Shown here one piece after another: positions 1 through 11,700 of a stretch of 64,000 nucleotides of DNA. A model generated the notes under the pieces. It was given only the letters and a program-made list of their open reading frames with translations. It was not told the DNA's origin and did no database searches. The stretch is from Beta vulgaris subsp. vulgaris (taxonomy: Eukaryota; Streptophyta; Magnoliopsida; Caryophyllales; Amaranthaceae), in the NCBI RefSeq assembly GCF_026745355.1, contig NC_079202.1, forward strand, positions 54,850,709-54,914,708, read 5' to 3'. The stretch's first letter is position 1; each line of letters begins with the position of its first letter. The position numbers and the translations under genes are program-made.

Positions 1-249
1 TAATCAGAAATGATGATGTGGTGGAAAATATTAATGGAGCCTAAGAAGTTTTTGAGCTTTTTTGTTTGTTCCCTTGCTTAAAATAAAACCCTTGGTTGAT
101 ACTGTATTTTGGCACCGGTGTCTGTTGGACTAAGATCATGAAAACCCTTTGCAGAGATAAATATAAATGTGTTTGTACATTGCTGACGTTTTTCTCCAAT
201 AAGCCTTTTGCAGTCAAATTGACATTCTATTTTATGTGTGTGTTTTCAG

Positions 250-432
250 GAAGCAAGACGAGCAGCAGAGAAAGCATATGATGTTGCAAAGGTTGATGAA
301 AGAGTAAATAGAGGTGTAGCTGCTGCAAATCGTGCTGCCAATGCTGCCAGAGTTGCAGCCGTTAAAGCTGTTCAGAAGCAAATGCATCATGACACTAAGC
401 ATGACCACCATACTCCGGTTCCAATCGTATGA
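250..432 (+). CDS. Last coding exon of an unrecognised plant gene (5' part outside window)
   Basis: The exon follows a good splice acceptor (pyrimidine-rich stretch ending TTTTCAG at 243-249) and stays open to the TGA at 430-432. It would encode about 60 C-terminal residues: an Ala/Arg/Lys-rich, strongly helix-forming stretch (EARRAAEKAYDVAKVDERV...), then a His/Asp-rich tail ending TPVPIV. The heptad-like alanine spacing suggests an amphipathic or coiled-coil helix. I do not recognise the family. The reading frame is inferred from openness and composition, because the upstream exon is outside the window. The upstream bases 1-249 look like intron, and 433 to about 760 like 3' UTR. No partner or regulation can be deduced. 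Confidence 0.6.
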   Translation, partial: EARRAAEKAYDVAKVDERVNRGVAAANRAANAARVAAVKAVQKQMHHDTKHDHHTPVPIV

Positions 433-880
433 CAGTAACAGCATCATCTTCGAGACATCTATTATAGAAGATATAGGCAGCTGAGTGAATGATTATCACA
501 TCGATATCATTCCTGTGATCGGCTTTGGCACCTTTGCTTGCTTAACTTGAGAGGGGTCCTTGAACGCATAGTACTTAAATCAAAATGAGATATGTTTCTA
601 GTTGAAACAACAGTCAGTCTTATATTACTCGTGTCATTTCTCATCTGTAGCTTCCTCGTTTCAGTAGTTGTATTGGAGGAAGATTTGATGGGTGTTTAGT
701 TTTGCCCTTTCTGGTTTTTAATTTGTAAAAAAAAAACGGTTAATCAGGTGTAATAGGAGCTGGTGCTTAGGTCAAAACCTTAATCCGGCCGGTGTTGTAT
801 CAATGTGAATTTGCCTTTGAAATGGAAAATCTAGAGAAAGTTGGTGTAACAATCTTTTGCTTATTTTCTTCTTTGGTGGG
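433..880 (+). other. Probable 3' UTR and downstream flank of the first gene
   Basis: No coding potential is visible. The stretch directly follows the stop codon, contains T-rich segments and an A9 run near 728-736, and ends in ordinary flank. The exact polyadenylation site cannot be placed. Confidence 0.4.
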
Positions 881-2200
881 TCAAGAGTACAAACTTCAGT
901 ATTTGTCGCCGGGACATTTCTTGTGCATCAGCCTCTAAATCATCTGTGTTCCCAGAAGAAAAGCTCTCTCTCCTCCCACGACCTTACAAGTCACAACCGA
1001 ACCCACCCCAACCCTCACCCTTGTCACGACTCACGACCTTCACTCCCACAACACTCGCCAATCCCAATGGCGCAGTCAATAGTCTCGACTATCCTTTGAC
1101 ATATCCGTCCACCCAGTCTACTCTCATCATCTTAGCTGACTTCTCAAAATTATCCAAAACCCACTCAAATGTTCTAGAACCGCTGCACTCGCTGCACCAC
1201 CACTTGCCAGCACCGCCATCATGCCGCATCAGATTGACAAAGCATTCATCTAATTTTGTTACAAAGATTTGGTAGAGTTGCTGATATAATGGAAATTTTT
1301 TTACAAAAGAAATAAAACCACCCATCTGATAATATATTGGGAAAAGATGAGTTTGAAATTGAGAAAAAGGGTAAAAATTTACTGATTTTGCTACGCTTGT
1401 AAATATAATTACCTATTTATAAAAGGTAATTGTGTCTTTTTGGGTGAATTTTTGCTCTCAATTAGTTACTTCTATGAAAACTTGTCTTGAATTGGTTTCA
1501 TTATGACATCCTGCTATTTTTTAAAAAATAATTCTTGATACAAACTATTACTCTGATGAGTAGTATAGCAAGGTAAACCGCTACCTGGAGTAGCGGTTTG
1601 TGTTGTTTGACCGCTACCTGGAATGGCAGTTAACGCCAAAGGAATTGCAAGTCAGATTACCAATCTTCTCAAGAGAAAAAAAATGGGTTGATCTGTCCTA
1701 CCCTATACATATTACATGGGAGTACAATAATTTTTTTCAGAATTGGCGCAAATTTGAAAATTTTTCTTCACCCAGCAAAGCTCAAGGAAAAGATTCCTTA
1801 TCCTTAATATGTTGTCGTGATACTATAACACTTTGAATCAGTTTCCGAGCTCATATCTCCACCTTATGCCCCTTCCGTTTCCGCCCTACCAAGCAGTTTG
1901 CTTCCATTCTGAAATCAAGGCATTTGCACAACTGAAAAAGCTATATCTACTACTCAATTTAATGTTTACTAAATAGTACTCTAAAGAACAAGTTCCCAGT
2001 TAAGGTTTTTTTGGATTCACTTTTCTCCAGTCAAACGCTTAGCTGCTCATGCTGCTTACATTTCATACTTCATTCTTTTATAAGACAATGTTGGATTGTT
2101 GTCAATGTACATTTTAAGATGTCAAATATTAGATTTAATGATCAATATAAAAGAGCCGGAAGTCCTATAAACAAAGTTTCTTAAATGGCAATGATAACGG
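881..2200. other. Intergenic stretch without a supported gene
   Basis: Short ORFs around 946-1325 are Pro/Ser/His-rich, occur on both strands and show no known domain. The one clear structure is the hairpin at 1575-1599, listed separately. The 3' end of the minus-strand RPL37A transcript probably reaches into the right part of this interval. Confidence 0.4.
1575..1599. repeat. Perfect 10-bp-stem hairpin with a second degenerate copy
   Basis: AAACCGCTAC and GTAGCGGTTT form a perfect inverted repeat around the 5-base loop CTGGA. About 10 bases downstream (1609-1630) a second copy begins GACCGCTACCTGGAATGGC. Such repeated short inverted motifs are typical of subterminal regions of plant DNA transposons, but no matching termini were found here. 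Confidence 0.6.
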
Positions 2201-2657
2201 ATAAATAACCTACTGTTTTGCCATACGAGATTCCTGTAGATTACAAGTATACCCGTGCAATCAGTGCAGCTATCACAACTTGGTCAGAAAAAGAGCAACT
2301 TCAAGAATTTACATCTACGCACTCAATTTGTTTCACTATAACTCCCCTGACAGCACTAGAGATCCAAACTTCAGTGGCCATTCAGCAGCCAAAGTTTCCA
2401 TCAGGAAAACTTCACAGTTGCAACTCATATGATTACAAATGTCGAGCAAAGAAGAGATAATGCAGAAACAAATGTCTAAATTAACAACATTCAGGCAATG
2501 CAAACAGACACAGGTGATGATAAACCCAAAACTCCGGAAATGGTTTAGCCTCTAGAGACAAACTTGTCAAGCGGTTCAAAAACAATGATCCAAACAACAC
2601 CTTTAATTATAGAAAATACAAAATTTCTACTTTCTGGAAACAAAAGCTATGAAAGAT

Positions 2658-4383
<1,726 letters not shown>

Positions 4384-4420
4384 TGTTAAGACTGACGACG
4401 GCTGATGAGAGAGAAAATGA

Positions 4421-4631
4421 AAACCCTAAAACTAGAACAACCAAAATGACGAGAGAGGAAGAATGGGGTTGATTTAGGGTTTTATATCTCTGCTTATTTT
4501 TAGTTACAAGAGAAGGGCAACTTTAGGGTTTACATCCGGTGCTTCTTTGGGCTTTTTTTTTTATTGTGGACTCGATTGAGGAAAATAAAGAAGAGTTTGA
4601 TAGGACTATGTTCTTTTATATGATAGGCCCA
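4421..4631 (-). promoter_or_regulatory. RPL37A promoter and 5' leader with telo-boxes and a site II motif
   Basis: Upstream of the RPL37A start codon lie three telo-box cores (AAACCCTA or its complement) at 4421-4429, 4474-4482 and 4523-4531. A TGGGCC site II core on the gene's strand lies at 4631-4626. Telo-box plus site II (bound by TCP factors) is the established signature of plant ribosomal-protein promoters, linking expression to cell growth. The transcription start is not directly visible. It probably lies near the outer telo-boxes. Confidence 0.7.
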
Positions 4632-4745
4632 TTTCTCTCTTGGTCTTACCTTTTTTCTCTTTTTCTTTTTGGAGGTGTGTGTCTTACCTAATTTAGGGTC
4701 CTCAATGCTACTTTTATTTTTGGAGGGGCTCAATGATACTTTCTA

Positions 4746-5832
4746 GGGTGCGTTCTATTCAACTTATTGGACCTGAACTTATCGGAACTTATCTGAACTG
4801 AACTTATTGAACCTGAACTGAACTTATTGGAACTTATTAAACCTGATTGGACCTGATTGGGCCTGATTCAACTTATTGGACCTGATTGAACCTGATTGAA
4901 CTTATTGGACTGATTGAACCTGATTGACCTTATTGGACCTTACTGGAATTATTGACCCTGATTGAAACTTATTAGACCTTATTGGACCTGATTGAAACTT
5001 ATTAGACTTATTGAAGCTGATTGAAACTCATTTGACTTATTAGACAAAACATTGACCATGAATAACATAAATAATATTACCATTAACGTAAATACTACCC
5101 TCAAAATTTTTATGGAAATTATTATTATAATTCGTCCTTTAAAAATAATGATTATTAATTATCTCTTATGATAATTAATTTAACAAAAAATATACTATTT
5201 ATATATTTGCCTATACATATATAAATTAATTATTATTATATTATTGTTAACCTTAATTATTTGACATGAATATAATATATTCAATAGCAATGTGAATAAT
5301 CAAAAATAGACATAATATAAGTATAATAATATACATTGTGGTACTTTAATAAAAAAATTCTAATAATAACATAATCAGCTAATAGTAATATGATAATAAA
5401 ATAATAGACATAATACAATAAATAATAAAATAATAGACATAATACAAATAAATAATAAAATAATAGCACTAATACAAGTATAATACTATATAATCAATTG
5501 TGGTACTTTATTAAAATTCTAATAATAACATAATCCGCTAATAGTGATATGAAATTATGAATAACAAAATAGTGGACAAATACAATGTTTATTAAACATT
5601 GACTATTTGGACATTATTGGACATTATGGACTTATTAGACTGATTGGACTTATTGGACCTTATTAGACCTGATTGGAACTTATTGCACCTGATTGGAACT
5701 TATTGGACTTATTAGACTTATTGGAACTTATTGCACTTATTAGACCTTATTGCAACTTATCTGAACTTATCTGAACTTATCTGAACTTATTGGACCTGAA
5801 ACTTAATTTTTTAAGTTGAACAGAACGCACCC
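4746..5832. mobile_element. 1.09-kb non-autonomous DNA transposon with 21-bp TIRs and CTA duplication
   Basis: The left end GGGTGCGTTCTATTCAACTT (4746 on) and the inverted right end (5812-5832) match at 20 of 21 positions. Both flanks carry CTA (4743-4745 and 5833-5835). No transposase is encoded. The subterminal 300 and 230 bases are arrays of degenerate units like ACTTATTGGACCTGATTGA. The AT-rich core (about 5040-5590) holds two near-identical direct copies, around 5320-5400 and 5480-5555, sharing TTGTGGTACTTTA and TCTAATAATAACATAATC. A 3-bp duplication and a GGG-starting TIR fit PIF/Harbinger best, but the superfamily is not certain. Confidence 0.82.
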
Positions 5833-5993
5833 CTAGTAGATAACTTCATAACCAGATAATTTTTTTATTTATTGATGAGAAAAAACATTACTTCAAATTA
5901 GAGCATTCTTAAAAGAACGAAAAATAAAGGTCGTTAGTTAAAGAAGATTGAAAATTTTAATGTAGTAAGTTATTTCTAATGATGCACTCTTAG

Positions 5994-7447
5994 GTCGACA
6001 AGCGTGGCACATGTTGCATTTCAAAAATTTCTTATTGAGTCGTGTGTTGAGTGCTAAGTACTACCCCGATGGCGATGTGATGAGTGCTCGGCTTGGTTAT
6101 TCTAATAGCTTTGCATGGAGAAGTATTTGGAGTGCGAAGAGCTTAGTGAAGGAGGGGCTTATATGTAGGGTGGGAGATGGTCATAACATTGATATTTGGA
6201 GTGAGGCTTGCATTGGGGACGAGAGAGGGAGATTTATTGAAAGTGGAAGGGTAGAGGGTTTGAATGTAGTGCATGATTTGATTGATGATGAAACGACAAC
6301 ATGGAAGATTGAATGTAAACTTCGGGGAAAGAGATCAAAAATGTATCTTGTCAATTCCATTGAGTTCAAGAGAAGTAAATGATGACTTGACTTGGGCTTT
6401 TTCGAAGGGTGGCCTTTATTCGGTGAAGATGGCGTATATGCTAGGCAAAGGGGGAAATTTAAATGACTTAATTCCATCGTGCTTGGGTCATTTTGTGGAG
6501 ATTGGAAGTATCACCTAAAGTGCGACATTTTCTATGGAGGCAATGTACGAAATCACTGCCTACAAGGGAAGTGCTTCGTACCCGCCACTTACTTGACGAA
6601 GGTTGTTTCCCTTGGTGCCCTAGTGTGGCTGAATCGCAGCACCACACACTCTTTTGTTGTCCGAGAATAAGTAGTATATGGGTGGATAATGGTTGTGGAG
6701 CAATGGTAAGTAGCGACAGTGAGGAGGATTGTTGTGAGATGGTGAAAAGATGGTCCAAGATCGATCAAAATATAGTCCAACGAGGGTGCTATTTGGCGTG
6801 GAACATTTGGGCTGAACGTAATCGCTTTGTGCTTAAAAACAGTAGCCAGCCATTAACGGTTGTGAGTCAGCGAGTTAGCCGTCAAGTAGAAGAGTATAGT
6901 GAGTATACAACCCGGATTTATGATCAATCAAGTCACATTAAGCACGTTAGCGCCAGTCGATGGAACGCCCCCTCTTTAGGCTCCGTCAAAATTAATACAG
7001 ACGCCCACCTTGGCATGGATGGATGGGCGAGTATTGCAGCTGTTGCACGCAATTCGCTAGGTAAGGTCCTCTTTGCGGGTGTTCGAAGGCAACGTGCATG
7101 CTGGCCTCCGGATGTTGCTGGGTGTAAAGCCATATCCTTCGCCCTTTGTCTTGTAAAATCTCATGTTCTATCTGATGTTATAGCTGAGTTTGATGCTCTT
7201 GTTGTTATTTCTAAACTTTCAAAAAGGTGCTTTATGTTTTACGGATGTAGATTCTATTTTAGGTGATGTTCTTTCTTTCAGTATGAGTTTTAATTCTATT
7301 AGTGTTAGTCATGTCAAGAGGGACGAGAATGTTGTTGCCTATAACCTTGCTAGAATTGTTCCTTTTGGTCTTGAGCAGTGTTGGGAGAACCATTGTCCTG
7401 GGGAAGTTTCACTTTATAGACCGATGGACGTTTTGTCCCTTGATTAA
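5994..7447 (+). pseudogene. 5'-truncated, frameshifted LINE ORF2 fragment (RT C-end, zf-RVT, RNase H)
   Basis: Plus-strand protein similarity runs through at least four reading-frame pieces: 6011-6382, 6282-6518, 6493-7266 and 7190-7447. In order they show the end of a LINE reverse transcriptase (FKNFLLSRVLSAKYYPDG, FAWRSIWSAKSLVKEG), the zinc-binding RT domain (VRHFLWRQCTKSLPTREVL, HTLFCCPRISSIW) and an RNase H domain (SVKINTDAHLGMDG...DALVVISKLSK...VKRDENVVAYNLARI). The first RNase H aspartate (INTDA) is kept, but the expected glutamate in the AECKAI-like motif reads AGCKAI. 5' truncation is typical of LINE insertion. Frameshifts near 6370, 6500 and 7230 show it is dead. No confident target duplication was found. 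Confidence 0.9.
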
Positions 7448-7720
7448 TGCACATCTCTTTCCCCCTAAAAAAAAGGGTCATTACCGATACTTTTAATACA
7501 GTCATTTGTTAGAGTTTGATGTGTTTAAGAGGGAAACCAACTCTTACATGAGAGAACATTTAGAGATAAGCTAATCTCAAGAGTTTTATTTATAAAAGAA
7601 TATTGATTGTTGAAAAAGGATTAGCATTTATGTTGGCTTTTACAATAACATAAATTAGAGAACGTTGGTCAAATTTGGACAATCCTTATAGTTTTATTAT
7701 TCAAAATGGGGTTATTCATA
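7448..7720. other. Flank between the LINE fragment and the minisatellite
   Basis: AT-rich sequence with no ORF or repeat that I can support. A short A-run at 7468-7475 could be the eroded tail of the LINE. Confidence 0.3.
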
Positions 7721-7723
7721 TAA

Positions 7724-8085
7724 TAAAATGAGATTACTCATCCATCTTGCTTTCTCACAATTGTTCACAAAAGTAACCCCATTTTATCATACGAGTAATC
7801 CAATTAATTCATATTAGTAATGTCATTTGATCTACGAGTAACCTCATTTAATTTTATGAGTAACTCAATTAATTCATACTAGTAACCTCATCTATATATA
7901 TAAGTAACTTCAATAAATCATACGAGCAACTCCAAAGGTTCACAAAAGTAACCGCATTTGCTTATAAGAGTAACCATATTTTTTTATAAGAATGACACTC
8001 TTTTATTGTCAAAAGTAACCACATACTCATACAAGTAACTCCATTTCGTCATAAGAGTAACTCCATCTGTTCATAAGTGTTTGTG
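7724..8085. repeat. Degenerate minisatellite, units of about 25-30 bp with AGTAAC core
   Basis: The core RAGTAACYCCATTT followed by an AATTCATAMGA-like segment recurs about twelve times with unit-to-unit drift (for example around 7773, 7858, 7887, 7912, 7948, 7972, 8019, 8036 and 8059). No coding frame persists across it. It lies between the LINE remnant and the metacaspase promoter region. Confidence 0.75.
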
Positions 8086-8759
8086 CATAAGGGTCAACTT
8101 CAAAAGGTCATATCTCACAACACACTTAATATTGTGGGAAGATTTAAGTGGGAGATGAAAATTTGGCTCGATAGCTTTTCAACGCCTGGTCAAAAGCTAA
8201 ATTCCGATGAGAAACTAGTGAAGATATGGCCATTTAAAAATGAGCTAACGGACTGATAGCGTGTCGCACGCGACAATACCTGTAATTTCGCATGGCCGGC
8301 CATACGCAAGACGCGTTGCATGAGAATAGATTTCAACTTTATGTTTATATGTAATTAAACCTGATTAACCTTCATTTTAGACTAATCAACACTCAAAATT
8401 TATCGTTTTTTTATGATAAAGAAAACACGTCCTAAATATCCTATTAATGTATTTAAAAATGCATTATTATCATAGGAAAATATTTTTCGTTCCTTTTTTT
8501 TTTGTGGGGAAATATTTTTCGTTCCTAGTATATCTCTAACAAAATAATACGCGGCAAAAGTTAGAATAAGAATTAGTTAGTTCAGGTTTCTCCAACATTC
8601 TCTCTCCTCTTAACTACCTATACATTATACATCAACAGTCAAACAACCACCACCTTCCTCCCAAATTAACAACACCTCCACCCAAAATAATTTACAGAGA
8701 GAGAAGAATTTACATCACACAAAAATATTCCAAGAATACCCTTCCATACTCCACGCGCC
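8086..8759 (+). promoter_or_regulatory. Upstream region and 5' leader of the metacaspase gene
   Basis: There is no gene here. The last 170 bases are CT/AC-rich (8598-8759), as in plant 5' leaders. No unambiguous TATA box or transcription start can be assigned. Confidence 0.35.
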
Positions 8760-11700
8760 ATGATGATGCTTGTGAACTGCTCCGGTTGCCGGACCCCACT
8801 ACAACTACCGCCCGGCGCAGGATCCATCCGCTGTGCCGTTTGCCAAGCCATCACTCAAATTGCTGAACCACGCGCCGTACCTCCTCCTCCAAACACCGGT
8901 GCACCTCATCCTTCTCATCATGTGGCGCCACCGCCTCCTTCTCCTTATTCTCACGCGCCTCCTGGCCTACCGCCGTCACCTCATGGCCGGAAAAAGGCTG
9001 TGATTTGTGGGATTTCTTATAAATTTTCTAGGCATGAGCTTAAAGGGTGCATTAATGATGCTAAGTGTATGCGTTTTTTGCTCATTAATAAGTTTCAGTT
9101 TCCTGCTGATTCTATTCTTATGCTTACAGGTAAATTACCCTTCTTTGATCTTTCATTGTTTTTTTTTGAAAAATTGATTTCTGTTGTTGTTTATAGTTTT
9201 TGTTGAATTTGGATTTTATTGGATCAATGGTGAATTTGTTGTGATTTGTGAAATTTTGATTAGTTTGAATTGAAAGGAAAAGAAAAGTAGGAACTTTGAT
9301 GCATTATGATCGCCCAGGAATACCCATTATTTATAGGCTGGAAATTATTCAAATTTGGAGACATGGGTAATTTTTGTTTCTTGTGACATACATAAGAACA
9401 AATGATGAAATCATGAAAGAATTTGTTTGTCATTTGTTGGAATGTTTCTTTTTGAGATCTATTACAAACCATAAGTTGTTCCGGGTTGAAGAAGAGGAAA
9501 AAACTCAACGGAGGAGAACTCGTTCTATTGCCAATTGAATTATAGGATGGGACCTCTTTTGTGATTGTAAGTGGTCCAAACTTTCCTCCATTGATTTGTG
9601 TTGCTAGCTTGTCCTATTGGATTCGGGACGAAATTAGACTTTGCTCAGATTGTTGTGACTAGCATATATCTGAAATCTATGACTAGTTGAGTACCATTCA
9701 GTTGAATAGCTGACATTGATCATTAGTATGCTAATAGCGAATTTCTGAATTCACCAACGTGTTTGAGAGTCAAAATTCAAACTATTCATTTTTTTTGTGA
9801 TAAAGAGGGGATGCTAAGATGGAGGTTGATATGCTAAGAAGTAAAAATTGAATGATGTACTTGTCTTTGTTGGTGGAAACTGTCAAACTGATTTTGTTTT
9901 GCGTATCATTAGTGGTAACAACCTTTGGCTATCCTAACAGATTTTCCGATGTCCTCCTGGAAGTGATTTTTAACTTTCAAAATCACTGGCTACATGGATT
10001 TTGGATGACCTTCTCGAATTGCTGTGAAGCCAGGATGCTTTTCTCCCTTTGTTTATAGACTGTCCGTCTTCAAGAATTCAATTTTCAGTAGTAACTTGGA
10101 AGTATTAGTAAACAATGTCATGTCATTTAGGTTTCAAACTGAATTGACCAGAATAGTTTCCTTCCTACTTCCCGGTAACTTTTATGGTCCAGATGCCTAT
10201 AAACTCCTAGTGACATCTTAGAACCTTCACAGGATCATTTCCTCCAAGTTATCTAAGACTTCTAATTGGTATTCTGAAGGGTTTCCATGAATATCTTCCA
10301 CCCTTTACCTCTAGCAACCAACATTATACTTGCATCTCTAGCCTTGGGCTTCTATAGCCTTTCGCTATGTTCCTTTTGTAATCTGTTAGAGGGTCTCATA
10401 TGGGCAGGAGTTACATGTTTAAAACGGGTTGATTGCCTTTTCAGCTTAGTTTCATTCATATTCTTGCTGCCTATTATGGACCCCAGGAAACTCTTGGAAA
10501 CAATCGAGAGCCAAGATCCTTTTGATGAACTGGTGCCTCGAGGAGAATCTAGGCATAGATTATACCCTTCGTCTATAGGCTATAGCAACTAGAATGGGGA
10601 CTTTGGTTGAGCAGCTCTATTCCTTAACATTCCCTTTAATTTTAGCCAACAAGCCCTTAGAGATATCCTGATGTAATTTAGGTTTCAATATAGTTTGGAA
10701 ATACACTGATAGTCCAATTGTCCATCCTCGACTCACATCTCGGAACTGCTTGAAGGTTGCAGACCTTCCACTTGTATTTCAAGATATATATTGGGCCTAT
10801 ATTGCCATTGGGTGTGTTATCTTCACCTTAGAAAATGAGTTTCAGTCTTTCAGGTTTGATCAGGGTCCAATGAGGTGTAAACATAAGGGTAAATCAGGGC
10901 AGGTGAGGTCCAATCAGGGCTAATAATCATGTTAAAGATAAGTTTAGGTGACGATATGGTGGTAGTTCTTGACATCTATGTGGTCTTTCACTGCTGTAAA
11001 TCAGTGAGGGTGGGGTATGACGAGCTTTTTGCCTAGCTTTTGATTATTGGGAGCATTGAAAAGTAAGGTGCTCAATACGGAGCTTCTTTGGAGGATACAT
11101 TGAATTTTACTAAACTGTGATAGAGCTTATAGTTTGGCTCATTTTTTCAGTGGACAGCTAAGATATACCATGTCCCCATGGCCCATGCTGCTATAGTGCT
11201 ACTGTCATTTTGAGTTTATATGTCAGGAAGTGCATATTTGTTTTTGTTTTCTAGACGATATATTAGTTGAGTGGTAATTAAGAGAATTAGAGCTTACTTG
11301 GTTCTCCGTCAAGAATGAATGGTGGCCTTTTCGAGCTCCATATTCTTAACATTCTGGTATATAATTGAATCCTTATGGCAATTCCACAAACATCGCTGTA
11401 TCTTACGAACATCTTTCGTTGAAAACTAATTTGTAACTTTGATTCTTCATATTTTGTACTACTATTTTCAGTGACTAATTTATAGAAATACATATAGAAA
11501 AAGCCTAATTTCTGCATCATTTTTGGAGCAGCCCTTTCCCAATTTTGTCGTATTATGGGCCCTGATGATTTGTTGCTTTGTCGTTTGTCCAATTGTATTT
11601 TTGGTATGTCATGGACTTCTTAGGTGCAAGGGGTCTTATCTAGATTACCCACTTTGGAAAGCCTTTTAGTATCAAATGCTCATAATATTATTAGATTAGT

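Noticed and set aside
946..1325. 109-codon plus and 78-codon minus ORFs
   Set aside because: Both frames open over the same DNA with Pro/Ser/His bias and no known domain.
4421..4531. Interstitial telomere repeat
   Set aside because: The AAACCCTA motifs are single and dispersed near a ribosomal-protein start, so they are telo-box promoter elements.
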